Shown here: positions 27,619 through 36,382 of the stretch, piece by piece
Numbering within the stretch: position 1 is the stretch's first letter
How the letters are laid out: each line of letters opens with the position of its first letter
DNA from: Marivita hallyeonensis
Lineage (GTDB): Bacteria > Pseudomonadota > Alphaproteobacteria > Rhodobacterales > Rhodobacteraceae
Assembly (NCBI RefSeq): GCF_900129875.1
Contig: NZ_FQXC01000003.1
Coordinates: 662,304 to 726,303 of the forward strand
Direction: 5' to 3'
Length of the DNA stretch: 64,000 nt
Program-made: the position numbers and the translations under genes
Notes under the pieces: model-generated
Told to the model about the DNA's origin: nothing
The model's database searches: none
Seen by the model: the letters and a program-made list of their open reading frames with translations, nothing else

Positions 27619-27942
27619 TCAGAGCAGCCAGCCCAACGTCACCAGAACAAGCGCGCCGACACCCATCGCGGCAAAGACGTTCTTTGTCAGATACCCCACC
27701 GCAAAGGTCGCCACCGCCGCCGTCAAACGCGCCGGGTCAGGTGTGCCACCGGTTGCGGTTGGCCAGATGACCAGAGGCGCGACCAGCGCGGGCAGGATCG
27801 CGACCGCGGTGTAGCGCAGGTGCCGCAAGAGCCAGTCCGGCAGCGTCCGGTCACCCACCAAACCCAGAAAGGCGAAGCGCAGGGCAAAACTGCCCAGACC
27901 CAGTGCGACGATCACAATCCAAAGCTCTGCCGTGCCGGTCAT
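27619..27942 (-). CDS. azlD: AzlD-type branched-chain amino acid exporter subunit
   Basis: Small membrane protein of 107 residues with four hydrophobic segments; the pattern FALRFAFLGLVGDRTLP and the loop LRYTAVAILPALVAP are typical of AzlD. It pairs with the larger AzlC to export branched-chain amino acids or analogues. Its ATG overlaps the azlC stop by four bases. A convergent lipoprotein gene ends four bases away. Confidence 0.88.
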   Translation of the reverse strand: MTGTAELWIVIVALGLGSFALRFAFLGLVGDRTLPDWLLRHLRYTAVAILPALVAPLVIWPTATGGTPDPARLTAAVATFAVGYLTKNVFAAMGVGALVLVTLGWLL

Positions 27943-28646
27943 GGCGTGATTCCCAGCCGCTGCTCGGCCTGCGCCCCGGCGATCATGCCGCCCAGCCCCG
28001 CGATGATCAGGCCAAGATTGTAAGGCACCCACGCAAAGGACAGCGCCAGCACAACCGATACCAGCGCCGCAATGCGATGGGCGGGCGTGCGCAGAAGTGG
28101 GCCGATCATCGCCAGAAAGGCAATTGGCAGGGCGAAGTCGAGCCCGAGGTCAGGCGGAATGCTGGTGCCCAACATCGCGCCCAGCAGCGTGACCACGTAC
28201 CAGGGCGGACAGATCGGGGTCATCACACCAAGGAAGAACGCGAACTTCTGCGCGGGTGTCTGGTCAGGGTGTTTTTCGAATTCGAGCACGGATGCGGCAT
28301 ATGTCTGATCGACAAGGAAATACGCCGCGATCCCCCGTTTCCAGATCGGCAGAGGGCCAAGATGCGGGGTGATGGCGGCCGAATACATGGCCATCCGCAT
28401 GTTCACAGCAAGGGCAGACGCGATCACCACGAGGGTCGGTGCGTTTTCGGTCAGCAGCTGCAGCGCGGTGAATTGTGCCGCCCCCGCTATCACGACAACC
28501 GAGAACGCCAGCGTCTCATAGACCGACAACCCCGCCTCTGTCGCGAGCACGCCAAACAGCATACCGAACGGACCGACAACGAACAGGAAGGGCAGACCGT
28601 CCCGGACGCCGCGCCAGTAGCTTGACATTACGCCGTCCCCCGCCAT
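27939..28646 (-). CDS. azlC: AzlC family branched-chain amino acid permease
   Basis: Inner-membrane protein of 235 residues with several transmembrane segments (GLPFLFVVGPFGMLFGV, FSVVVIAGAAQFTALQL, VNMRMAMYSAAITPHLG), matching the AzlC family. The start at 28646 (MAGDGVMSSYWRG) has AGGAG six bases upstream. The gene is divergent from fdhD across 43 bases, so the two promoters must overlap. Confidence 0.9.
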   Translation of the reverse strand: MAGDGVMSSYWRGVRDGLPFLFVVGPFGMLFGVLATEAGLSVYETLAFSVVVIAGAAQFTALQLLTENAPTLVVIASALAVNMRMAMYSAAITPHLGPLPIWKRGIAAYFLVDQTYAASVLEFEKHPDQTPAQKFAFFLGVMTPICPPWYVVTLLGAMLGTSIPPDLGLDFALPIAFLAMIGPLLRTPAHRIAALVSVVLALSFAWVPYNLGLIIAGLGGMIAGAQAEQRLGITP

Positions 28647-28689
28647 CACTGTCTCCTGTTTCACGCGCTCGCCGCGACGTAGCTGCTGG

Positions 28690-29586
28690 ATGGGAGAGTT
28701 GCAATCTGTGCCGGATGACCTTGCCAAGGATTACGTGATTGCGCCGGACCCGGCCGCGCCCCGGCTGACGCGGCGTGTCGTGGGCACCGACCACACCGGC
28801 GCCGAGACCGAGATCAGCGTGGTCGAGGAACGGCCGCTCACCATCTTTCTGAATGCGCAGGAGATCGTGACGGCGATGACCATCGGGGACTATCCCGAAT
28901 ACCTTGCAGTCGGATTTCTGCGCAATCAGGGCATGCTGCGCGACGACGATGTCGTGACCCGCGTCGACTATGACGAGGATCTCGAGGTCGTCGTGGTCCG
29001 GACCGAGCGCAAGACGACCTACGAGGAGAAGGTCAAGAAGAAGACCCGCACCAGCGGTTGCGCGGTGGGTACGGTCTTCGGCGACATGATGGAGGGGTTG
29101 GACAAGGTCGTTCTGCCGCAAACCGAACTGCGCACCTCGTGGCTCTATGCACTGGCGCACAGGATAAACACGACCCCGTCTTTGTATCTTGAGGCAGGGG
29201 CCATTCACGGCACGGTTCTGTGTCACCAAGACCGCCCGCTGGTCTACATGGAGGACGTGGGCCGCCACAATGCTGTGGACAAGATTGCCGGATGGATGTT
29301 TCAGGAAGGCGTCAGTGCTGGCGACAAGATCCTCTATACAACCGGACGGCTGACGTCGGAGATGGTGATCAAGACCGCGCTGATGGGTATCCCGGTGCTT
29401 GCCTCCCGATCGGGCTTTACAGCCTGGGGCGTTGAGATCGCGCGTCAGGTTGGGCTCACCTGCATCGGGCGCATGCGCGGCAAGCGGTTTGTCTGCCTGT
29501 CCGGGGAAGAGCGGCTGGTCCGCGACATGGATCCGGACGCGGTGCCCGAGGAAAGCAAAAAACACCGTCGAAAGAGCGTGGAATGA
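28690..29586 (+). CDS. fdhD: FdhD-family sulfurtransferase for molybdoenzymes
   Basis: Protein of 298 residues that in E. coli carries sulfur from IscS to the molybdenum cofactor of formate dehydrogenase. Family motifs are present: PLTIFLNAQEIVTAM, YPEYLAVGFL, GRHNAVDKIAGW, LTSEMVIKTA, SRSGFTAWG. The Cys motif is SGCAVG (Cys124); E. coli has two Cys in CxxC, here the second position is Gly. It is the first gene of the overlapping cofactor operon fdhD-mobA-mobB-unknown-moeA. Confidence 0.92.
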   Translation: MGELQSVPDDLAKDYVIAPDPAAPRLTRRVVGTDHTGAETEISVVEERPLTIFLNAQEIVTAMTIGDYPEYLAVGFLRNQGMLRDDDVVTRVDYDEDLEVVVVRTERKTTYEEKVKKKTRTSGCAVGTVFGDMMEGLDKVVLPQTELRTSWLYALAHRINTTPSLYLEAGAIHGTVLCHQDRPLVYMEDVGRHNAVDKIAGWMFQEGVSAGDKILYTTGRLTSEMVIKTALMGIPVLASRSGFTAWGVEIARQVGLTCIGRMRGKRFVCLSGEERLVRDMDPDAVPEESKKHRRKSVE

Positions 29587-30215
29587 CGAAACCGGTGGGT
29601 GTCATTCTGGCCGGCGGGCTGGCCACCCGCATGGGCGGCGGGGACAAGGCGTTGCGGACCGTCGGTGGCAAGACGCTGTTGCAGAGGGTGATCGACCGGC
29701 TTGCGCCGCAGGTGGCGGGGATGGCCCTGAATGCCAATGGAGACCCCGCGCGGTTCGAGGCCTTTGGCCTGCCGGTGCTGCCCGACAGCATTTCAGGCTT
29801 TCCCGGACCACTTGCAGGTGTACTCGCCGGGCTCGACTGGGCGGCAGAGCAGGGGGCGGACCGGATCGTGACCGTCGCGGGCGACACACCGTTCTTTCCG
29901 GACACCCTGGTGGCGCGTTTGGAAGATACGGCGCGTGGCATGGCGCATCCCTTGGTCCTTGCCGCCACGCCCCGAGGGGAGGAAAAGACCAAATCCATGA
30001 GCAAGTCCGGTCTGATCCGGCATCCGACCTTCGGCCTGTGGCCCGTTGCTCTGCGCGAAGATCTGCGCACCGCCCTGCAGGATGGGATCAAGAAGGTGGT
30101 GATCTGGACAGAGAAACATGGCGGGCGCGAAGCGGTGTTTCCGACCGAGGGTGGCGATCCGTTCTTCAACGTCAACACCCCCGAGGACCTTGAAACGGCA
30201 GAGGCGCTGGCATGA
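29583..30215 (+). CDS. mobA: molybdenum cofactor guanylyltransferase
   Basis: Cytoplasmic nucleotidyltransferase of 210 residues that joins GMP from GTP to molybdopterin to give the MGD cofactor of the DMSO-reductase family. The GTP-binding motif LAGGLATRMGGGDKAL lies at residues 9-24; further MobA features are GPLAGVLAGLDWA and AGDTPFFP (about 99-106). Overlaps fdhD and mobB by four bases each. Confidence 0.96.
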   Translation: MTKPVGVILAGGLATRMGGGDKALRTVGGKTLLQRVIDRLAPQVAGMALNANGDPARFEAFGLPVLPDSISGFPGPLAGVLAGLDWAAEQGADRIVTVAGDTPFFPDTLVARLEDTARGMAHPLVLAATPRGEEKTKSMSKSGLIRHPTFGLWPVALREDLRTALQDGIKKVVIWTEKHGGREAVFPTEGGDPFFNVNTPEDLETAEALA

Positions 30216-30703
30216 AGCTCTATGGTGTGACGGGGTGGAAGAACGCCGGGAAAACCGGGCTGATGGAGCGGCTGGTGACCGACATCACGGGCCGCGGTCT
30301 GACAGTGTCGACCGTGAAACATGCCCACCACACCTTTGACGTGGACCATCCCGGCAAGGACAGCCACCGCCACCGTGTGGCTGGTGCGACCGAGGTGCTG
30401 CTTGCCTCGCGCAATCGGTTTGCCCTGATGCATGAGTTGCGCGCGGAAGAGGAACCGACACTGGACGCGCTTCTGTCGAAGCTGATGCCCGTCGATCTGG
30501 TTCTGGTCGAAGGCTACAAGCGCGACCGACATCCGAAGATCGAAGCGTTTCGCGGCGAAACCGGAAACGAACTGATCGCACCGGGGGACCCGACAATCCG
30601 TGCCGTGGCGAGCGACACGCCGCTCGATCTGGACCGCCCGGTTTTCGACCTTAACGACACGGTTGCCATCGCCGATTTCATCCTTGCCGAGGTGGGGCTG
30701 TGA
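30212..30703 (+). CDS. mobB: molybdopterin-guanine dinucleotide biosynthesis protein B
   Basis: GTP-binding accessory protein of 163 residues. P-loop VTGWKNAGKTGLMERL is at residues 5-20, then STVKHAHHTFDVDHPGKDS and LVEGYKRDRHPKIE, all typical of MobB. It assists MobA but is not always essential. Start overlaps mobA and stop overlaps the next gene (ATGA both). Confidence 0.95.
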   Translation: MKLYGVTGWKNAGKTGLMERLVTDITGRGLTVSTVKHAHHTFDVDHPGKDSHRHRVAGATEVLLASRNRFALMHELRAEEEPTLDALLSKLMPVDLVLVEGYKRDRHPKIEAFRGETGNELIAPGDPTIRAVASDTPLDLDRPVFDLNDTVAIADFILAEVGL

Positions 30704-31545
30704 CCCGGTTCGATACGGCGCTCATGGTCGATTGGTCCGGTGGCAACGATCGCGGTGCGGTGCCGAAGGCCGATGCTATCTGGGCCTGCCTTGCCCGCGC
30801 TGGTGTCACAGATGCGCCAGTCTACCTGCGCAATCGGCAAGAGGCCGAGGCGTGGATCACCGACGTGATCGACCGTGAACTGACCGCCGGGCGTCGGGTC
30901 ATCGCGGGGTTCGACTTTCCGTTTGGCTACCCGGAAGGCTTTGCCGGTGCGTTGGTCGGAACCGCCAATCCGCTGATCCTCTGGAGCTGGTTCGAGGCGC
31001 GGATTGAAGACAGTCCCAAAGCCAACAACCGCTTTGACGTAGCCGGAGAGATCAACGCGCTTTATCCGGCCGAGGGGCCGTTCTGGGGAAATGCGCTCAA
31101 GCGCGACATCGCGCACCTGCCGCGCAAGAAACACCTTACGCGACCCAATGGACTGTCCGAAAAGCGACGGGTCGAACGCCGGGCGAAGGGGGCGTTTTCT
31201 GTCTGGCAACTGGCCGGGGCCGGGTCTGTCGGGTCTCAGGTGATGATGGGTCTGCCGGTCCTGTCCCGCCTGCGCCGACGATTTGCGTCACAGGCGCGCG
31301 TCTGGCCGTTCGAGGCCTTGGACACATCACTTGCTCTCGTTGAAATCTGGCCGTCCCTTTTCGTGGGCCCGCCGCCGGGTGACATGGTCAAGGATGCGTG
31401 GCAAGTGCAGGAGGTCGCGCGCGTCGTGTCGGCGTTGCCGGAAGAGACCGTTGGCCGGATGTTGTGCGTCGATGCGCCCGAAGAGGGTTGGATCCTCGGC
31501 GTCGGGAATGGAGACGAGGAGGTGTTGCGCGCCCATGCCGTTTGA
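30700..31545 (+). CDS. conserved protein of unknown function in the molybdenum-cofactor operon
   Basis: Soluble protein of 281 residues. The start MTRFDTALMVDWSGGNDRG with IAGFDFPFGYPEGFAG near residue 68 resembles the RNase H-like fold of DUF429-type proteins (two acidic residues at strand ends), which is my inference. Other marked segments are GPFWGNALKRDIAHLPRKK, LSEKRRVERRAKGAFSVWQL and CVDAPEEGWILG. It overlaps mobB by four bases and moeA by 11 bases, so a role linked to Moco or molybdoenzymes is suggested by context only. It may be annotated elsewhere as a molybdopterin-related protein. Confidence 0.75.
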   Translation: MTRFDTALMVDWSGGNDRGAVPKADAIWACLARAGVTDAPVYLRNRQEAEAWITDVIDRELTAGRRVIAGFDFPFGYPEGFAGALVGTANPLILWSWFEARIEDSPKANNRFDVAGEINALYPAEGPFWGNALKRDIAHLPRKKHLTRPNGLSEKRRVERRAKGAFSVWQLAGAGSVGSQVMMGLPVLSRLRRRFASQARVWPFEALDTSLALVEIWPSLFVGPPPGDMVKDAWQVQEVARVVSALPEETVGRMLCVDAPEEGWILGVGNGDEEVLRAHAV

Positions 31546-32791
31546 ACCGCCGCCGCTTCGTAACGATTGCTTTGCCTTGCCCGCCGGCGTGGACTGGACG
31601 CCGGTGGATGATGCGCTGGCGCTATTGCGGGACCGGATGACGCCGGTCGTCGGGACCGAAACGGTGCCGCTCATGCAGGCGCAGGGGCGGGTTCTGGCCC
31701 GCGATCTGGTGGCAAAACGGTCCAACCCGCCGCATCCCAACACGGCTGTTGATGGGTACGGGTTTGCCGGCGACGCGATCGGTGAGGGCCCTCAGACCAT
31801 GCCTTTGGTCAATGGACGCGCTGCGGCGGGTGCGCCGTTTGCGGGGTCGGTTCCGCGCGGCCATGCGATCCGGGTTCTGACGGGTGCGGATTTGCCCGAC
31901 GGCGTCGATACGGTGGTTCTGGATGAAGACGTGCGCATCGGCGACGGTCAGGTCGCGTTTCGCGGTCCGCTCAAGCGCGGCGCGAACACGCGCAAGGCGG
32001 GGGAGGACGTGGTTGCAGGCGATAATGCGCTGCGTGCCGGGCGCTGTCTTACCCCGGCGGACCTGGCTTTGGCGGCGGCGGTGGGGCATGGCGCGCTCGA
32101 CGTGCGCAAGCGATTGCGGGTGGCGGTGCTCTCGACCGGGGACGAGATTGTGGAGCCGGGGACGGCGGCCGGTGACGGTCAGATCTTCGATGCCAACCGC
32201 CCGATGCTTCTCAGCCTCTGCGCCAGCTTCGGGTTTGACGCTGTGGACATGGGATGCGCGCCGGATGACCGCTCCGCCGTGCGGGACGCCTTGGATATGG
32301 CGGCAGCGCAGGCCGACGTGATCCTGACCTCCGGTGGCGCATCGGCGGGTGACGAAGATCACATCTCGGCGCTGTTGCGCGAAACCGGCGCGATGCAGGA
32401 ATGGCGGATTGCGCTGAAACCGGGGCGGCCTCTGGCGCTTGGATTATGGAACGATGCTCCGGTCTTCGGCCTGCCGGGCAATCCGGTGGCGGCGCTGGTC
32501 TGTACGCTGATCTTTGCGCGCCCCGCGATGGGTGTGCTTGCCGGAGCAGAGTGGCGGGATCCACAAGGCTTTAGCGTGCCCGCCGCGTTCGAGAAGAAAA
32601 AGAAACCGGGACGGCGGGAATACCTTCGCGCGCGCATGCGGGACGGTGCGGTGGAGGTGTTCAAGTCGGAAGGATCGGGCCGGATCAGCGGGCTGAGCTG
32701 GGCGGATGGCTTGGTCGAATTGCCGGACGGCGCGGTCCATGTCAGCCCGGGTGACCCGGTCCGTTACATTCCGTTCTCTGCGTTCCTTTGA
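31535..32791 (+). CDS. moeA: molybdopterin molybdotransferase
   Basis: Enzyme of 418 residues that inserts molybdate into adenylylated molybdopterin. Motifs: NTAVDGYGFAGDA (about residue 70), GAPFAGSVPRG, RVLTGADLPDGVD, STGDEIVEPG, TSGGASAGDEDH (about 270), FGLPGNPVAALV. The ATG at 31535 lies inside the end of the preceding gene (11-base overlap); a longer frame upstream has no MoeA similarity. Last gene of the cofactor operon; a hairpin follows at 32801. Confidence 0.95.
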   Translation: MPFEPPPLRNDCFALPAGVDWTPVDDALALLRDRMTPVVGTETVPLMQAQGRVLARDLVAKRSNPPHPNTAVDGYGFAGDAIGEGPQTMPLVNGRAAAGAPFAGSVPRGHAIRVLTGADLPDGVDTVVLDEDVRIGDGQVAFRGPLKRGANTRKAGEDVVAGDNALRAGRCLTPADLALAAAVGHGALDVRKRLRVAVLSTGDEIVEPGTAAGDGQIFDANRPMLLSLCASFGFDAVDMGCAPDDRSAVRDALDMAAAQADVILTSGGASAGDEDHISALLRETGAMQEWRIALKPGRPLALGLWNDAPVFGLPGNPVAALVCTLIFARPAMGVLAGAEWRDPQGFSVPAAFEKKKKPGRREYLRARMRDGAVEVFKSEGSGRISGLSWADGLVELPDGAVHVSPGDPVRYIPFSAFL

Positions 32792-32800
32792 TCGGCGCCA

Positions 32801-32822
32801 AGATTTTTCGTAAGAAAAATCT
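32801..32822. terminator. hairpin after moeA, terminator-like
   Basis: 9-bp perfect stem AGATTTTTC / GAAAAATCT with a GTAA loop, 9 bases after the moeA stop and upstream of the convergent gene end at 32865. The stem is AT-rich and no long T-run follows, so its termination strength is doubtful. It shares the TTTCG core with palindromes at 24916 and 53945. Confidence 0.5.
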
Positions 32823-32864
32823 GTGCCTCTCCAGTAATTTCTGGGAATTTCGTTAAGATATCGT

Positions 32865-33872
32865 TCAGTCGAACGTGCCCGTCACCCGGCCCAACAACAT
32901 GAAGGCGCGTGCGGTGCGGGTGCCGGCCAATTCCGAGATTTCCGCATCGGTCGCGGTTTCCTCGAACCGGGCAAATCCCTTGTCGAACAGCCGCAGAAAA
33001 TGGTGCGCGGCATCCCGGAAGATCGGGTCCTGTTTCATCCGTCCCGCCGCAAGTGCCAGAGACGACCTGTCTCGCACGCCACCAAGGGCGGCAATCGTGC
33101 GACCGCGTTCGCCTTTGGCAAATCGCCGCCACAGCTCGGGTCGCGCCATATCGGGACGCAGATCGTCCATGTAGATGCCATCCTGACTGAGCAGGGTCAG
33201 GACATCCTGCGCAGCTTGCACCAGCTGGGCGGACGGACGGTCCTTGAGCGCGCGGCGCAGCGCGGCAAACCCTTCCTGATCGTCCGCGGTCTCCGGAAAA
33301 TGCAGCGCGCGGATGAAATCCGACGTCGACAGGGGCGGTTGGAGCGCCTCCGCGGGGGTGCCAAGAGCCAGCGTCGGTTGATCGCCAATGTCAGGGTCGG
33401 GCGCCGCCGCCTGGACCGCGATTTGCGCCGCGCGGGTCGAGGTGAACATCGCCAGCGTGGTCTCTGCCTTTTTCTGCGCGTCGGCGATCTCTTCGAGCTT
33501 TTTCACGATCGACGGATGTGGATGATGGTCGCGCCCGCCGGCCTGGTTCTGCGTGATATAGGCATGGCGGATGGCGTCGATCGCTGTCTGCAGGCGTCCG
33601 CTTTCTTCGCGGATGATGCGCGAGGCGCGCACGGCCACGGCGGCGACCCAGATCATGCCGACGGGAAAGAACACAACCAGGATCACGAGCAGAAAGCGCA
33701 GACCGCCATCACCCTCGCTGTCCGAAAAGGCCAGAAACAATGTCGAGATGATAAGCCACACGACGCTGAGCGCGGCGGCGGTCAATTCGATGCCGCTTAG
33801 ACTATTGGTACGCTCACCTGGGCGCATCAGGGTGGCGGGCGGTTTCGGGCGAACCTCTTTTTGCTCTGTCAT
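32865..33872 (-). CDS. membrane protein of unknown function, 335 aa
   Basis: Two transmembrane segments near the N-terminus (LTAAALSVVWLIISTLFLAF at about 32-51; FLLVILVVFFPVGMIWVAAV at about 64-83) are followed by a soluble, partly coiled-coil domain (SRIIREESGRLQTAIDAI, VKKLEEIADAQKKAETT) and an alpha-helical C-terminus. The ATG at 33872 (MTEQKEVRPK) is preferred over a start four codons upstream. It lies 16 bases after greA on the same strand, so the two may be co-transcribed. No family recognised. Confidence 0.75.
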   Translation of the reverse strand: MTEQKEVRPKPPATLMRPGERTNSLSGIELTAAALSVVWLIISTLFLAFSDSEGDGGLRFLLVILVVFFPVGMIWVAAVAVRASRIIREESGRLQTAIDAIRHAYITQNQAGGRDHHPHPSIVKKLEEIADAQKKAETTLAMFTSTRAAQIAVQAAAPDPDIGDQPTLALGTPAEALQPPLSTSDFIRALHFPETADDQEGFAALRRALKDRPSAQLVQAAQDVLTLLSQDGIYMDDLRPDMARPELWRRFAKGERGRTIAALGGVRDRSSLALAAGRMKQDPIFRDAAHHFLRLFDKGFARFEETATDAEISELAGTRTARAFMLLGRVTGTFD

Positions 33873-33888
33873 CGTAAGGCCCAACCGA

Positions 33889-34359
33889 TCAGATATATTC
33901 GATCTTCAGCACTTCGTAGGATTTCTCCCCGCCGGGCGTGCGCACTTCGACGCTGTCGCCTTCCTCCTTGCCGATCAGCGCGCGTGCGATGGGGGATTTG
34001 ATGTTCAGAAGACCTTTTTCGATATTGGCCTCATGCTCTCCGACGATTTGCCAGGTTTTTTCTTCGTCCGTGTCTTCATCGACAAGCGTAACCGTCGCGC
34101 CGAACTTCACCGCACCCGACAGCTTGGTGGGATCGATCACATCGACCAGCCCCAGCACGCTTTCGAGTTCCTTGATCCGGCCCTCGATGAACCCCTGTTT
34201 TTCGCGCGCCGAATGATACTCGGCGTTTTCCTTCAGGTCGCCCAGTTCGCGCGCTTCGGCGATGGCCTGAATGATCGCCGGACGCTCTTCGGATTTGAGC
34301 GTTTTCAATTCGGCTTCGAGCGCGGCATGGCCCGCGCGGGTCATCGGTATCTTTTCCAT
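33889..34359 (-). CDS. greA: transcription elongation factor GreA
   Basis: Protein of 156 residues that rescues backtracked RNA polymerase by stimulating transcript cleavage. N-terminal coiled coil ([35 protein letters not shown] with the acidic tip) is followed by the FKBP-like C-terminal domain ([18 protein letters not shown]). The length and motifs are standard for GreA. Divergent from the ETF-QO gene. Confidence 0.97.
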   Translation of the reverse strand: MEKIPMTRAGHAALEAELKTLKSEERPAIIQAIAEARELGDLKENAEYHSAREKQGFIEGRIKELESVLGLVDVIDPTKLSGAVKFGATVTLVDEDTDEEKTWQIVGEHEANIEKGLLNIKSPIARALIGKEEGDSVEVRTPGGEKSYEVLKIEYI

Positions 34360-34633
34360 GGGACGGTCCCCTCTGGTCGTCTGAGCTTGCGCTCACGTGC
34401 CATATGTTATGGCGCGGTCTAAACATGTCATCTGCGTTGGCACAAGACTGACCCGACCCTTTTGGGAAACGCAAGGGGGCTTGCGTGTCGTCGGCGTCCG
34501 TCGGCGCACGAAAATGGGGCAGGTACGGCGAATCGTCGGTTGTAACGCGGTGTCGCGATTGACCCCTTATCATGCGCGGGTTACGTCCCCTGTCAGGTTT
34601 TCGACACGCGATTTTTCTAGGAAAGAGCCAGAC

Positions 34634-36283
34634 ATGAGCGAACAGACGCGCGAAGCGATGGAGTACGACGTTGTCATCGTCGGAGCAGGCCCCGCCGGCT
34701 TGTCAGCCGCGATCCGGTTAAAGCAGTTGGATGCGGATCTGAACGTTGTGGTGCTTGAAAAAGGCTCCGAGGTGGGCGCGCATATCCTTTCGGGCGCGGT
34801 GCTTGATCCGGTAGGTCTCGATGCGCTGATCCCGGACTGGAAGGAAAAGGGCGCCCCGCTGAACGTCCCCGTGAAGGACGATAATTTCTACATGCTGGGC
34901 GAGGCAGGCCAGATCCGTATTCCCAACTGGCCCATGCCGCCGCTGATGAACAACCATGGCAATTACATCGTCTCGATGGGCAATGTGTGCCGCTGGATGG
35001 CGGAGCAGGCCGAAGAACTTGGCGTAGAGGTATTCCCGGGCATGGCGTGTTCCGAGATCGTCTACGGCGAAAACGGCGAGGTCAAAGGCGTCGTTGCCGG
35101 GGAATTCGGCAAGAACCCGGATGGCACCCCTGGCCCCGGATACGAGCCGGGGATGGAACTGCTCGGCAAGTATGTCTTCCTCGGTGAAGGCGTGCGCGGC
35201 AGCCTGTCAAAAGAGGTGATCGAGAAGTTCGATCTCTCGAAAGGCAAGGAGCCGCAGAAATTCGGCCTTGGCATGAAAGAGATCTGGGAGATCGACCCGG
35301 CCAAGCACAAGGAAGGGTCTGTCACGCACACGATGGGCTGGCCGCTTGGATCGAATGCGGGCGGTGGATCGTTCATTTACCACCTCGACAACAATCAGGT
35401 CTATGTCGGCTTCGTGGTGCACCTGAACTACGAGAACCCGCACCTTTACCCCTACATGGAGTTCCAGCGCTTCAAGCATCATCCGATGGTGAAAGAGCTA
35501 CTCGAGGGCGGTAAGCGCGTGGCCTACGGCGCGCGGGCGATCAGCGAAGGCGGGTATCAGTCGATGCCTAAGATGGTGGCGCCGGGTGTGGCGCTACTGG
35601 GCTGTTCGGTGGGCATGGTCAACGTGCCGCGCATCAAGGGCAATCACAACGCGATGCTGTCCGGCAAGGCAGCGGCAGAGGCGGCCTATGCGGCGATCAA
35701 GGACGGTCGCGCGTCGGATGAGCTGTCCGATTACGAGACCGACGTGCGCGAAGGCGCCATCGGTGCGGACCTCAAGAAGGTGCGCAACGTGAAGCCGATG
35801 TGGTCGAAATACGGTCTTACGGCCTCGCTCACCCTTGGCGGGTTCGACATGTGGACCAACACTCTGGGCTTTTCACTGTTCGGCATGATGGGTCACGGCA
35901 AGACCGACGCCGAAGCCACCGGCGAAGCGTCCAAGTTCAAACCGATCGAGTATCCGAAACCCGATGGCAAGCTGTCCTTCGACCGTTTGACCAACGTGTC
36001 CTTCTCGGCCACCAACCACGAGGAAAGCCAGCCGGCGCATCTCAAGCTCAAGGACCCGTCGATTCCGGTCTCGGTCAACCTGCCGAAGTACGGTGGGCCC
36101 TCCGCCCGTTACTGTCCGGCGGGGGTCTACGAATTTGTGAAGGACGAAAATGACGACGACAAGTTCGTCATCAACTTCCAGAACTGCGTCCACTGTAAAA
36201 CCTGCGATATCAAGGACCCGAGCCAGAACATCAACTGGACGGTGCCGCAGGGGGGTGACGGGCCGAACTACCCGAACATGTAA
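34634..36283 (+). CDS. electron transfer flavoprotein-ubiquinone oxidoreductase
   Basis: Membrane-associated flavoprotein of 549 residues that passes electrons from ETF (fatty acid, amino acid and sarcosine oxidation) to ubiquinone. FAD site VVIVGAGPAGLSAAIRL (about residues 13-29) and the C-terminal [4Fe-4S] cluster ligands (RYCPAGVYEF, then CVHCKTC, about 494-526) are present. ATG at 34634 is preceded by GAAAGAGCC; an upstream in-frame extension has no similarity. The 274-base gap upstream holds a TTGACC element (34559-34564) but no firm promoter. A terminator follows at 36291. Confidence 0.96.
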   Translation: MSEQTREAMEYDVVIVGAGPAGLSAAIRLKQLDADLNVVVLEKGSEVGAHILSGAVLDPVGLDALIPDWKEKGAPLNVPVKDDNFYMLGEAGQIRIPNWPMPPLMNNHGNYIVSMGNVCRWMAEQAEELGVEVFPGMACSEIVYGENGEVKGVVAGEFGKNPDGTPGPGYEPGMELLGKYVFLGEGVRGSLSKEVIEKFDLSKGKEPQKFGLGMKEIWEIDPAKHKEGSVTHTMGWPLGSNAGGGSFIYHLDNNQVYVGFVVHLNYENPHLYPYMEFQRFKHHPMVKELLEGGKRVAYGARAISEGGYQSMPKMVAPGVALLGCSVGMVNVPRIKGNHNAMLSGKAAAEAAYAAIKDGRASDELSDYETDVREGAIGADLKKVRNVKPMWSKYGLTASLTLGGFDMWTNTLGFSLFGMMGHGKTDAEATGEASKFKPIEYPKPDGKLSFDRLTNVSFSATNHEESQPAHLKLKDPSIPVSVNLPKYGGPSARYCPAGVYEFVKDENDDDKFVINFQNCVHCKTCDIKDPSQNINWTVPQGGDGPNYPNM

Positions 36284-36290
36284 GATCACG

Positions 36291-36318
36291 AAGGCCGGGC
36301 GAGTGCCCGGCCTTTTGC
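36291..36318 (+). terminator. rho-independent terminator after the ETF-QO gene
   Basis: 10-bp stem AAGGCCGGGC / GCCCGGCCTT with a GAGT loop followed by T residues, just after the stop codon of the ETF-QO gene. Confidence 0.8.
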
Positions 36319-36382
36319 GTTGGTTGCGTGTGCAAGAAGCGCGCGCTACGCTCCGCCGAAATTGTCCGATTGGGAGACATGC

